Shown here one piece after another: positions 1 through 7,896 of a stretch of 64,000 nucleotides of DNA. Numbering within the stretch: the first letter of the stretch is position 1; each line of letters begins with the position of its first letter. A program made the position numbers and the translations under genes. Under the pieces are notes generated by a model, which was not told the origin of the DNA, did not search any database, and was given only the letters and a program-made list of their open reading frames with translations. The stretch is from Modestobacter sp. DSM 44400 (GTDB taxonomy: Bacteria > Actinomycetota > Actinomycetes > Mycobacteriales > Geodermatophilaceae): NCBI RefSeq assembly GCF_900107175.1, contig NZ_FNOZ01000008.1:78610-142609 (forward strand), read 5' to 3'.

Positions 1-674
1 TGCGGGGAGGCGGCGTTGATCAGCGCTCCGGCGAAGGAGGAGAACGGCAGCACCAGGGTGGCCCTGGGCTCCCGGCTGCCGATCCGCATCTCGTAGGTGG
101 CCACCATGACCGTCTCCGAGCCGGAGGCGACCTGGGCGAGCTGCGGGTTGTACTCGAGGCCGGCGAGCGCGGGCTGCAACGGCGTGATGTGCGCGAAGGC
201 GCTCGCCAGCTCGTTCAGCAGCCGCTCGAGGAGGTGACCGGTGATGGTCGACTCCATCGCCGTCATCGGCCGGTCCGGCTGCTCGCCGGCGCCGGAGCCG
301 CCCAGCATGTGGTCGACGATGGCCATCGCGGCGTCCAGCGGGTAGGCGATGAGGCCCTTGCCCGGCAGCGGCTCCAGCGAGAAGGTCGCGATGAAGACCG
401 GCGTGGGGAGCGTGGCGATGTAGTCGTCGTAGGAGAACTGCTCGATCCCGAGGAGCTCCATGCGGGCACCGGTGCGCAGCATCGAGGTCAGGATGGTGGT
501 CGCCTGGCGGGCGAAGCCCTCCTGCGCGATCTGCAGGATCCGCACGTGCTCGCGGGAGAGCTTGGTCGGCCGGCGGAAGTCGTAGGTGCGCGGCTCGCTG
601 CGGCGGCGGCCCGACCCGGCGGGAGGCCGGGGGGCGCTGCTGGGCGCTTCGGCAACGGTGTCGGGCAGGCTCAC
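1..674 (-). CDS. fliM: Flagellar motor switch protein FliM (5' part, runs off left edge)
   Basis: Switch-complex (C-ring) protein that binds CheY-P and sets rotation direction. The minus-strand translation after about 30 residues reads RTYDFRRPTKLSREHVRIL, the typical FliM N-terminal block, followed by a CheC-like middle domain with LLGIEQFSYDDYIATLPTP. Only about 224 residues are in the window; the C-terminal FliN-like part lies beyond base 1. The GTG at 674 is chosen because the ATG just upstream is out of frame and quickly stops, but no clear ribosome site precedes it, so the start is uncertain. It lies 108 bp after fliL and is probably in the same operon. Confidence 0.85.
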   Translation of the reverse strand, partial: MSLPDTVAEAPSSAPRPPAGSGRRRSEPRTYDFRRPTKLSREHVRILQIAQEGFARQATTILTSMLRTGARMELLGIEQFSYDDYIATLPTPVFIATFSLEPLPGKGLIAYPLDAAMAIVDHMLGGSGAGEQPDRPMTAMESTITGHLLERLLNELASAFAHITPLQPALAGLEYNPQLAQVASGSETVMVATYEMRIGSREPRATLVLPFSSFAGALINAASP

Positions 675-782
675 GACCCACTCATCGGCGGGGGTGGGGC
701 CGGTCCTGACCGGCCAGCACCCGACGAGCACCCGCGAGGGGCGCACGCCGGGTTCTGTGGGTACGGGAGTGGACTGCTGTGA

Positions 783-1235
783 CTACTGGGTGACGTACTC
801 CGTGTAGTAGATCGACATCACGGTGTCGTGGTACGCGTGCGCGATCGACTCCTGCAGCGCGGCCTTCATGGCCTCGCGGTTGGTCTGCACGTCCCCGAGT
901 GCGGCGCCGGAGAACTGGGCGATGGCCAGGTCCAGCGCCTTGGCCCCGTTCGGCTCGGATCCGTCTCCCGCCGACGCGTCGGCGGTGAACTGCAGGGCGA
1001 TGCCGAGCTTGAGGTAGCTGCCGCCGGCCAGGTTGATGGCGACCGGGTCGATCTCCAGGACCGCACCGGGCTCGGGCTCGGCCGCCTCGGCGCTGCCGCC
1101 GGAGAAGACGAGGAAGTACGCCCCGGCCCCGATGACCAACACGGCGGCCAGCGCGATGACGAGCAGCTTCTTCTTGCCGCCCTTGGTGCCCTCCTCGTCG
1201 GTGGCGGCGTCCTTGTCCTTCGTCTTCCTGTTCAC
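783..1235 (-). CDS. fliL: Flagellar basal-body-associated protein FliL
   Basis: Single-span inner-membrane protein that sits next to the stators. The 150-residue product has a Lys/Asp/Glu-rich cytoplasmic tail, a membrane helix near residues 25-43 (LLVIALAAVLVIGAGAYFLV) and a periplasmic FliL domain ending IYYTEYVTQ. The GTG start at 1235 overlaps the motB stop as GTGA and is preceded by AGAAGGGAG. The longer frame reaching 2180 is mostly a shadow of motB and was not used. Confidence 0.9.
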   Translation of the reverse strand: MNRKTKDKDAATDEEGTKGGKKKLLVIALAAVLVIGAGAYFLVFSGGSAEAAEPEPGAVLEIDPVAINLAGGSYLKLGIALQFTADASAGDGSEPNGAKALDLAIAQFSGAALGDVQTNREAMKAALQESIAHAYHDTVMSIYYTEYVTQ

Positions 1236-2158
1236 GGTTGGCTCCCTTCTGAAGTGGCGTCGATGCCGGGCAACAGTGCGTTGGCCTCGGCCGAGGCGGT
1301 GGACAGCACGACGATGTCGACGCGCCGGTTGACGGACAGGGCGTTCGGGTCGGAGTCGGGCACCAGCGGCCGGGTGTCGCTGTATCCGGTTGCCGACATC
1401 CGGCCCTCCGGGACGCCGTCGGAGTCGGTCAGGTGCAGCAACACGGTGGTGGCCCGGACGGCGGAGAGGTCCCAGTTCGACCGCCACGGTCCGCCCCGGG
1501 TCACCGGCAGTGAGTTCGCGTGGCCCTCGACGCGCAGCTGCTCCTCGAGGGTGGCGAGCGTGGGCCCGAGGGCGTCGAGGACCCGGCCGCCTTCGGGGCG
1601 GAGGTCGGCCTCCTCGGCGTCGAAGAGCACCTCGTCGGCGACGACGTGCACGACCAGGCCCCGCTCGTCGATCTTGAAGGTGGCCGCGTCCGGGTAACCG
1701 GCCTGGGCCAGGGCCGCGGCGAGTGCGTCCCGGGCGGCGGCCAGTCGGTCGTACGCGGCCTGCGCCTCGGCCGCTGTCTGCTGGGCCTCCTGCTTGGCCA
1801 CCTCGGCGGCGGCCTTTGCCTCGGCGTCGGTCTGCGCGGTCCCGTCGATAGCGGCCTGGGACTGCACCTGCACCGGCTGGAGCGGGTCGGTCGTGTCGGT
1901 CTCCAGCGCAGCGCCGTCGTTGAGGATGGTGACCGGGGCGCCGAAGCCCTGCTGCAGCCCCTGCGAGAACGCGCTGAACTTGGTGACGTCGACCTGACTG
2001 AGCGCGTACAGCACGATGAACAGGCACATCAGCAGCGTCACCATGTCGGCGTAGGAGACGAGCCACCTCTCGTGGTTCTCGTGCTCCTCCTCCTCGTGCT
2101 TCTTGGCCCGGCGTCCGCCGTGGCCACCATGGGCGCCGGCGGGCTTCTTCCCGCTCAT
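1232..2158 (-). CDS. motB: Flagellar motor stator protein MotB
   Basis: Stator subunit that anchors to peptidoglycan and carries the ion-binding aspartate. The 308 residues comprise a basic/histidine-rich N-terminus, a membrane helix with WLVSYADMVTLLMCLFIVLY (the Asp in SYAD is the conserved proton/sodium-binding residue), an Ala-rich plug/linker, and a C-terminal OmpA-like domain with VEGHANSLP and RRVDIVVL. It overlaps motA by 4 bp (ATGA) and fliL by 4 bp (GTGA), implying translational coupling. Confidence 0.95.
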   Translation of the reverse strand: MSGKKPAGAHGGHGGRRAKKHEEEEHENHERWLVSYADMVTLLMCLFIVLYALSQVDVTKFSAFSQGLQQGFGAPVTILNDGAALETDTTDPLQPVQVQSQAAIDGTAQTDAEAKAAAEVAKQEAQQTAAEAQAAYDRLAAARDALAAALAQAGYPDAATFKIDERGLVVHVVADEVLFDAEEADLRPEGGRVLDALGPTLATLEEQLRVEGHANSLPVTRGGPWRSNWDLSAVRATTVLLHLTDSDGVPEGRMSATGYSDTRPLVPDSDPNALSVNRRVDIVVLSTASAEANALLPGIDATSEGSQP

Positions 2159-2925
2159 GCCGCCTCGCGTTGCTGTTCACCCGGCGGCACGAGCGAGGTG
2201 AGCTTCTGCCGGACGGTGCGCGGGCTGGTGCCGGCCTGGATCTCGGCGATCCCCTCGACGAGCAGCTCCATCTGGGCCGCCTGGAGGTCGCTGGTCCGGG
2301 TGATCTTGGCGCCCATGGGCAGCCAGAAGACGTTGGCCGACAGCACGCCCCACAGGGTGGCGACGAAGGCGCCGGCGATGAGCGGCCCGAGGCTGTCGGG
2401 GTTGGACAGGTTCTCCAGCACGTGGATGAGTCCGACGACGGTGCCGATGATGCCGATCGTGGGGGCGTAGCCGCCCATGGCGTTGAAGAACTTGGCGGCG
2501 ACCTTGTCCTCGGCCTTCTTGGCCGCGATCTCGCCCTCCATGATGGCCCGCAGGTCCTCGGGGTCGGTGCCGTCGATGCTCATCTGCAGGCCGCGCTTGA
2601 GGAAGGGGTCGTCGATCGACTTGACCTCGGCCTCCAGGGCCAACAACCCCTCCTTGCGGGCCTTCTCGGCCAGCTTCACCAGGGTCTGGATCCGCTCGGT
2701 GACCGGGGGGATCGCCGGCGGCAGCGCGGCCATCTTGAACCAGCCGCCGATCTTCTTGACGTCGGTCATGGTCGAGCCGGCTATCGCGGCACCGAAGGTG
2801 CCGCCGAAGACGAGGAGCATCGGGGGTAGCAAGATGATGGCCATGGGGGACGAGCCCTCCATGATCATGGTGACCAGCAGGGCGACGGTCGCCAGACCGA
2901 AACCGATCAGGGTGGCCGGGTCCAT
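2155..2925 (-). CDS. motA: Flagellar motor stator protein MotA
   Basis: Ion-channel stator subunit that pairs with MotB and pushes on FliG. The 256-residue protein shows four hydrophobic spans (near residues 5-22, 30-50, 150-170 and 180-200). The family signature GGYAPTIGIIGTVVGLIHVL is present, as is a long cytoplasmic loop with charged residues between helices 2 and 3. It starts 3 bp after flbD and its stop overlaps the motB start. Confidence 0.95.
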   Translation of the reverse strand: MDPATLIGFGLATVALLVTMIMEGSSPMAIILLPPMLLVFGGTFGAAIAGSTMTDVKKIGGWFKMAALPPAIPPVTERIQTLVKLAEKARKEGLLALEAEVKSIDDPFLKRGLQMSIDGTDPEDLRAIMEGEIAAKKAEDKVAAKFFNAMGGYAPTIGIIGTVVGLIHVLENLSNPDSLGPLIAGAFVATLWGVLSANVFWLPMGAKITRTSDLQAAQMELLVEGIAEIQAGTSPRTVRQKLTSLVPPGEQQREAA

Positions 2926-2928
2926 GGG

Positions 2929-3216
2929 TCAGCGCTCCTCACGGGTGGGGAACGGCACCACGGAGGAGGACTCGTTGTCCCCCACCGCGGTGCGGGACGA
3001 CGGGCGGTACTCACCGCGGTCCATCTGGAAGGCGACCGCCTGCACGCTCGCGCGGTAGTCGCGGATCTCCCGGAGCACGACGTCCACGCTCTCGGCGACG
3101 ACGTACTTCGTGTCGTCGACCAGCGCGATGACGGTGTCGGGGTGTCCCTCGACGCGGGCGATCAGGTCGGGGTTGAGCGCGAAGTGCTCCCCGTTCAGGC
3201 GCGTCACTCGGATCAC
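2929..3216 (-). CDS. flbD: FlbD-family flagellar protein
   Basis: Small protein of the FlbD (SwrD-like) family; in Bacillus SwrD supports stator torque. The translation from the GTG at 3216 begins VIRVTRLNGEHFALNPDLI and contains DTVIALVDDTKYVVAESVD, the compact family core, followed by a roughly 35-residue polar tail not needed for the core fold. The 95-residue size is slightly long for the family. The neighbours flgE and motA give the expected flgE-flbD-motA-motB order. Confidence 0.85.
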   Translation of the reverse strand: MIRVTRLNGEHFALNPDLIARVEGHPDTVIALVDDTKYVVAESVDVVLREIRDYRASVQAVAFQMDRGEYRPSSRTAVGDNESSSVVPFPTREER

Positions 3217-3313
3217 GGCGGGGGTCCTCCGGGGTGGGGTCAGGGTTCGGGTCCAGTTCGGGACCACGTCCCACGTCTGGTGCATCGGCCTCCGGCGGAG
3301 ACCGCTTGAGCGG

Positions 3314-3354
3314 GGGCGGCGCGGCCACCACCCGAGGGGGTGACCGCGCCGCCC
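3314..3354 (-). terminator. Hairpin between flgE and flbD
   Basis: Arms at 3314-3329 and 3339-3354 can form a 16-bp, almost entirely G+C stem with one mismatch and a 9-nt loop. It lies 17 bp beyond the flgE stop in the direction of transcription and upstream of flbD. No T-run follows, as is common for actinobacterial terminators. It may separate or attenuate flbD-motAB-fliLM expression relative to the hook genes. Confidence 0.5.
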
Positions 3355-3370
3355 GGTCAGGCGCACGGGA

Positions 3371-4618
3371 TCACTGCTTGAGGTTGACCAGTTCCTGGAG
3401 GACCTGGTCGGAGGTGGTGATCACGCGGCTGTTGGCCTGGAAGCCGCGCTGGGCGACGATCAGGTTGGTGAACTCCTCGGCCAGGTCCACGTTGGACATC
3501 TCCAGCGCGCCGGCCGACAGCGAACCGCGCCCGCCGGTGCCGGCCACCCCGATGAGGGCCAGGCCGGAGTTGTCCCCGGTCGTGTAGGAGCTGTTGCCGG
3601 CCTTGGCCAGGCCGCCCGGGTTGCTGAAGCTCGCCAGCGCCAGCTGGCCGATCGGCTGCCGGAGGCCGTTGGAGTAGACGCCGGTGATGGTGCCGTCGTT
3701 GCTCAGCGCGAACGACTGCAGGGTGCCCATGGCCGCGCCGTCCTGCTCGGTCGCGGTCACGGTCGTCTTGCCGCCGTACTGGGTTACCCCGGTCATGTCC
3801 AGCGTCACCGGGCCGGGCCAGTCCGCGTTCCGGGGGGTGAACCTCAGCGTCGCGTCCGTGGGCGGGTCGAACCGGCCCTGGGCGTCGAAGGAGAGCGACT
3901 TGGTAGTCGTCGGGACGCCAGACCCGTCGTCCAGGGTCAGCGGACCGGTGTCATCGGAGACCTGCATGTCCCAGCCGGTGGCGGTGCGGGTGTAGGTGTA
4001 GGTGATCGCCTGGGCGTTGCCCTGCGGGTCGTACATCTCGATCTGCGCCTGGATGGCGGTCGGCGGCGTGGTCACCTTCGCCTCGCTGTCCAGGTTGCCG
4101 GCGATCTTCGCGCTGGTGGTGGCCACCGGTGCCAGGCTCTCGCCGTAGGGCACCGAGAGCGGGCCGATGGGGCCGTTGGTGTTGACCACGCCGTCCGCGT
4201 TCGCCGTCCAGCCCTGCAGGACGCCGCCGTCGGGGGTGACCAGCTTGCCGGTGCCGTCGAAGTCGAAGGAGCCGGCGCGGGTGTAGAGCTGCTGGTTGCC
4301 GCTCTGGGTGACGAAGAAGCCGTCGCCGTTGATCATGAAGTCCGTCGAGCGGCCGGTGTTCTGCGCCGCGCCCTGCCCGAAGTTCGTGGTGATGCCGGCC
4401 AGCTTCACGCCGAGGCCGACCTGGGCCGGGTTGGTGCCGCCGGTCTCACCGGTCGGCGAGGAGCCGTTGCGCAGCACCTGGGACAGGGTGTCCTCGAAGA
4501 CGGTCTGGCTGCCTTTGTAACCGACGGTGTTGACGTTGGCGATGTTGTTGCCGGTCACGTCGAGCTTGGTCTGGTGGGCGCGCAGTCCGGCGATGGCGGA
4601 ATACATGGAACGCAGCAT
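3371..4618 (-). CDS. flgE: Flagellar hook protein FlgE
   Basis: Structural subunit of the hook joining rod and filament. The 415-residue product has the rod/hook N-terminal motif (MLRSMYSAIAGLRAHQTKLD then TGNNIANVNTVGYK), a variable D1/D2 middle, and the conserved C-terminal helix ending SRVITTSDQVLQELVNLKQ. No separate flgF or flgG was seen in the window, so this is the only hook/rod-like long axial protein present here. It follows flgD after 56 bp. Confidence 0.93.
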   Translation of the reverse strand: MLRSMYSAIAGLRAHQTKLDVTGNNIANVNTVGYKGSQTVFEDTLSQVLRNGSSPTGETGGTNPAQVGLGVKLAGITTNFGQGAAQNTGRSTDFMINGDGFFVTQSGNQQLYTRAGSFDFDGTGKLVTPDGGVLQGWTANADGVVNTNGPIGPLSVPYGESLAPVATTSAKIAGNLDSEAKVTTPPTAIQAQIEMYDPQGNAQAITYTYTRTATGWDMQVSDDTGPLTLDDGSGVPTTTKSLSFDAQGRFDPPTDATLRFTPRNADWPGPVTLDMTGVTQYGGKTTVTATEQDGAAMGTLQSFALSNDGTITGVYSNGLRQPIGQLALASFSNPGGLAKAGNSSYTTGDNSGLALIGVAGTGGRGSLSAGALEMSNVDLAEEFTNLIVAQRGFQANSRVITTSDQVLQELVNLKQ

Positions 4619-4674
4619 GGGGAGGAGCTCCTCGCGGGGTGGGGGGTCGACCGGGATGAGGTAGGGGGCGCGGG

Positions 4675-5100
4675 TCAGCTGCCGGCGAAGACCTCGGTGA
4701 TGCGGCCCAGCGGCACGGCGACGCCGCCGACCATGGCCTTCGCCTCGCTGGTGTCGGTGGCGATCACGACGGAGCTGACCTTGCCGGTGGCCGTCGTCCC
4801 GTCCTCGGCGGTGTAGGACACCGACTGGCCGACGAGCGTGCCGGCGCTGGTGGCCCGCTGCATGGCCAGCATGGCGGCGTTCTGGGTGGCGATCTGCTGC
4901 AGCTGCTCCACCTGGCTGAAGGTGGCGGTCTGCGCCATGAGCTCGCTGCTGCTGGCCGGGTTGCTCGGGTCCTGGTACTTCATCTGGGCCACCAGCAGCT
5001 TGAGGAAGGTGTCCTTGTCCATCTGGTCGGACCGGTCCACCATCGTGGCGGCGTTGCTCGTGGCCTGCGGGCCGGTGCTGCCGGCGATCGGGCTGCTCAT
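4675..5100 (-). CDS. flgD: Flagellar hook assembly (capping) protein FlgD
   Basis: Hook cap needed for FlgE polymerisation. From the ATG at 5100 the product is 141 residues and contains MDKDTFLKLLVAQMKYQDP, the FlgD N-terminal signature, followed by QLQQIATQNAAML and a short beta-rich remainder. It is shorter than the roughly 220-residue enterobacterial protein, lacking a full Ig-like C-terminal domain, as in many Gram-positive homologues. The upstream in-frame extension overlaps the fliK 3' end and looks non-coding. Confidence 0.9.
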   Translation of the reverse strand: MSSPIAGSTGPQATSNAATMVDRSDQMDKDTFLKLLVAQMKYQDPSNPASSSELMAQTATFSQVEQLQQIATQNAAMLAMQRATSAGTLVGQSVSYTAEDGTTATGKVSSVVIATDTSEAKAMVGGVAVPLGRITEVFAGS

Positions 5101-5119
5101 CGTGTGCCTCGTCTCCGTC

Positions 5120-6484
5120 TCAGGCTCGGACGTCCACGCCGGGTGACGCAGACGAGGAGGAGGTGAGGACGGGGCCGCCCTCACCGAGGTGGGTGCCGGG
5201 CGGGGCCCAGGCGCTGGGGCGGTCCTGCGGGGGCGACTGCTGGCCGCCGGTACCGGAGCCGGTGCCGGCGCCGCGGGCGTCGGCGAGCAACTGCTGGGCC
5301 GACCGGGTGTCCGGACCGTTGCCGCGGGCGGCGTCGGCGTCGACCTGGAGGCGGGACAGCGTCAGACCGGCGCTCTCCAGGTCCCGGCGGAGCTCGGGGA
5401 GGGCGTCGGTGAGCGCGTGCCGGCCGTGCTCGGAGGCGCCGTGCAGTGTCATGTCCAGCGTGCCGTTGGAGATGGTCACCTGCACCGCCACCGGGCCCAG
5501 GGAGTCCGGGGTCACGACCAGGGTCATGGTCTGGGTGCCGTCCGGCGCGTTGCGCAGGACGGCGAGCTGCGGCGCCAGCTGGGCGGCCACGGGCGGCTGC
5601 GGAGCCGCCGCCGGGGCGGCCGGCGGAGCGGCGGTGGCCGCCGTGGCCGGTGCCGGAGCGCCCAGCCCGGCCGGGGTCAGGTCGGTGGCGGCACCGCTGT
5701 CGCCGGGAGCCGCCGGCGGTGCGGGCGGGCCCGGCGCGCCGTCGGGCGGCCCGCCGGCGTCGGAGGTGTCGGCCGAGCCGTCTGCCGGAACCGCCAACAG
5801 CGGGGCGGCCGTGTCGCTGCTGCCGCTGCCGCTGCCGCTGATGCTGCTCGCGCCGGTCGGCGGAACGGCGGCGCCCGCGGACCGGTCCGCCGGCACAGTG
5901 ACCACGGGAAGACCGGTCGCCGCAGTCAACGCGCCCACGGTGCCCGATGCCGATGCCGATGCCGATGCGGTCGCCGCCGGCGGCTCGGGCAGCACGCCGG
6001 CCGGGGCCGTCGGCATGGCCTCGGCGGTCGGGTCGGAACCGGTGGGCAGTGCGATCAGGGTCAGGTCACTGCCGGTGGGCGCGGGCGCCGCGGATTCGCC
6101 GACGGGAGCGGCACCGGGGATGCCGGTGGCCACCGGGTCGACCGCGGTGGGGACCGGGGTGGCAGGCGGGGGAACGGGCAGGCCGAGGGAGGCCATGAGC
6201 AGCGCCCACGTCCCGCCGGGCAGGACCGTCGCGTCGGGGGTGGGCACCGGGTCCTCGGCGGGAGCGTCCAGGGCGCCGGGGGCCTCCGTCGTGCCGGTGG
6301 ACGCCCCCGACGCGGCGGCCGCGGAGGCGCGCCCGCTGGCCGGCTGCCCTGACGAGCCGCCGAGGGCGTCGTCCAGGGCGCTGGCGAAGGCGGGGCCGCC
6401 GTCGGCGGACCCCGCCTGGGCGCTGCCGCCGGCGGTGCCGATCGCGGGCGCCGAGGGCCCCGCCATCGAGGTGGGAGCCGTCAT
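5120..6484 (-). CDS. fliK: Flagellar hook-length control protein FliK
   Basis: Secreted molecular ruler that sets hook length. The 454-residue product is a long Ala/Pro/Gly/Thr-rich region with little predicted order, followed by the conserved FliK C-domain near residues 310-400 (LRNAPDGTQTMTLVVTPDSL and DALPELRRDLESAGLTLSRL). The ATG at 6484 is preferred over the one at 6490: it overlaps the preceding stop as ATGA and has GGAGG seven bases upstream, whereas at 6490 that site would be too close. A GATGCC hexamer array lies near 5945-5969. Confidence 0.88.
   Translation of the reverse strand: MTAPTSMAGPSAPAIGTAGGSAQAGSADGGPAFASALDDALGGSSGQPASGRASAAAASGASTGTTEAPGALDAPAEDPVPTPDATVLPGGTWALLMASLGLPVPPPATPVPTAVDPVATGIPGAAPVGESAAPAPTGSDLTLIALPTGSDPTAEAMPTAPAGVLPEPPAATASASASASGTVGALTAATGLPVVTVPADRSAGAAVPPTGASSISGSGSGSSDTAAPLLAVPADGSADTSDAGGPPDGAPGPPAPPAAPGDSGAATDLTPAGLGAPAPATAATAAPPAAPAAAPQPPVAAQLAPQLAVLRNAPDGTQTMTLVVTPDSLGPVAVQVTISNGTLDMTLHGASEHGRHALTDALPELRRDLESAGLTLSRLQVDADAARGNGPDTRSAQQLLADARGAGTGSGTGGQQSPPQDRPSAWAPPGTHLGEGGPVLTSSSSASPGVDVRA
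5945..5969. repeat. GATGCC hexamer repeat inside fliK
   Basis: Four consecutive near-perfect GATGCC units encode an alternating Ser-Ala run on the minus strand. The unit is a multiple of three, so copy-number change would lengthen or shorten the ruler region without a frameshift. A related GCTGCC-rich stretch lies near 5815-5840. Confidence 0.7.
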
Positions 6485-7443
6485 GACCATGCCTCCGCTG
6501 CGTGGGTGACCTTGCGGACGTAGTCCTGCGTCTCGGGATAGGACGGGATGCCGCCGTGGCGCTGCACCGTGCCGGGCCCGGCGTTGTAGGCGGCCAGTGC
6601 CAGGTCGGTGGAGCCGAACTGCTCGCTGAGGCTGCTGAGGTAGCGGGCGGCGCCGTCGATGGCCGACGCCGGGTCGCCGGGGTCCACCCCGAGACCGCGC
6701 GCGGTGGCCGGCATGAACTGCATCAGCCCCCGGGCGCCGGCGGGGGAGACCGCCGAGCTGTTGAAGTTCGACTCGGTCTTGGCCACCGCGGCGAGCAGTG
6801 CGGGGGAGATGCCGTACTTGCTCCCGGCCTGGGTGAACAGGTCGGCGTAGGGCACCCCGGCCAGGCTGCCGCGGCCCGAGGCGGCCGGGACGCCGACCGC
6901 GGTGGCGCCGCTGTCGGGGAGCACGCGGCGGATGACGGTGGGGGTGCCGACGGACTGCACCTTCACCACCTCGCCCTCCTGCGGCGCGGCGATCATCTGC
7001 CCGTTGCCGATGTAGATGCCGACGTGGTCGACCCCGGTACGGGAGGACGAGTAGTCGAAGAACACCAGGTCACCGGGCTGGGCATCGGCGAGCGAGCCCA
7101 CCGCGCGGCCGGCGGTGGCCTGCTGCGACGACGTCCGGGGCAGGTCGATGCCCAGGTCGGCGAAGACCCGCTGGGTCAGGCCCGAGCAGTCCAGGCCGGA
7201 GGCCGGGTCGGTACCGCCCCACTGGTAGGGCACGCCGACGTACTTGGCGGCGGCGGTGATCACGGCGGAGCCGTTGCCGACAGAGCCGGCGCCGAGCGAG
7301 CCGGCGGAGCTGGTGGCGCCGGCGCCGTTGAGGCCGGCGGAGGCCGCCGCGCTGGCCCACTGTGTCCGGGGGGCCACCGGCGAGGTGAGGAAGCGCGTGT
7401 GGATCTCACTGATCCGGCTGTGCACCGCGGTCAGACCGTCCAC
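6481..7443 (-). CDS. Secreted-type NlpC/P60 peptidase fused to a lytic transglycosylase
   Basis: Predicted peptidoglycan hydrolase, probably opening the wall for the growing rod; this inferred role matches that of FlgJ, which is absent. The 320 residues contain an NlpC/P60 domain near 80-190, with catalytic Cys in GLDCSGLTQRVF and His in GVDHVGIYIG, and a C-terminal SLT/goose-lysozyme-like domain near 220-320 (LAAVAKTESNFNSSAVSPAG with the catalytic Glu, then GLMQFMPATARGLG). The GTG at 7443 has a strong GGAGGAG site and overlaps the fliJ 3' end by 13 bp. No signal peptide is seen, which fits export by the flagellar apparatus. Confidence 0.88.
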   Translation of the reverse strand: MDGLTAVHSRISEIHTRFLTSPVAPRTQWASAAASAGLNGAGATSSAGSLGAGSVGNGSAVITAAAKYVGVPYQWGGTDPASGLDCSGLTQRVFADLGIDLPRTSSQQATAGRAVGSLADAQPGDLVFFDYSSSRTGVDHVGIYIGNGQMIAAPQEGEVVKVQSVGTPTVIRRVLPDSGATAVGVPAASGRGSLAGVPYADLFTQAGSKYGISPALLAAVAKTESNFNSSAVSPAGARGLMQFMPATARGLGVDPGDPASAIDGAARYLSSLSEQFGSTDLALAAYNAGPGTVQRHGGIPSYPETQDYVRKVTHAAEAWS

Positions 7444-7886
7444 GTCTCCTCCTCCTCTCTGCGCCGGGTCTCGCCGTGCTGGCGGGTGACCAGGTCGTCC
7501 ACCGTGCGTGCCTCGGCGGCGTCGGCTGCGGTCTGCAGCCGGGCCACGTGCCGTTCCCGCAGTCGCTCCAGGCCCTTGGAGCGCTGGGCGGCCGCGGTCC
7601 ACTGGCCCCGAACCACCTCCGCCTGCTCGGCGTGGGCGATCGCGAGAGCGCGTGCAGCCGCTACATCGGCAGCCGCGGTGCGCGATGCGACCATCGCGGC
7701 GACGAAGTCCCCGGACGACGCCGTCGCCGGCAGCCGGGAGGAGGCGAGCGCGAGGGCCTGTTCGTCGGCCCGCCGGGACGCCTCGGTGGCCTTCCGGGCG
7801 GCAGCGGCGGCCGCCATCGAGGCGGCGCGTTCCTGCGAGCGGCGCAGGCGGAGCACCGGTTCCAGCCGGAAGACCGGCTGTTTCAC
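7431..7886 (-). CDS. fliJ: Flagellar export chaperone FliJ
   Basis: Soluble coiled-coil component of the flagellar type III export ATPase complex. The 151-residue product is almost wholly helical and charged. It starts MKQPVFRLEPVLRLRRSQER, the usual FliJ opening, with long Ala/Arg/Glu heptad-like stretches. Sequence identity within this family is low, so position directly after fliI is part of the evidence. Confidence 0.85.
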   Translation of the reverse strand: MKQPVFRLEPVLRLRRSQERAASMAAAAAARKATEASRRADEQALALASSRLPATASSGDFVAAMVASRTAAADVAAARALAIAHAEQAEVVRGQWTAAAQRSKGLERLRERHVARLQTAADAAEARTVDDLVTRQHGETRRREEEETWTV

Positions 7887-7896
7887 GCCGCGACCC

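Noticed and set aside
783..2180. A 465-residue minus-strand frame spanning fliL and motB
   Set aside because: Its first 315 residues are Arg/Pro-rich shadow of motB in another frame; only the fliL part from 1235 has family motifs and a ribosome site.
5163..6509. Long plus-strand frames opposite fliK, and similar long frames opposite other genes
   Set aside because: In DNA this rich in G+C, antisense frames stay open by chance. These have no motifs, while the minus strand encodes recognised proteins.
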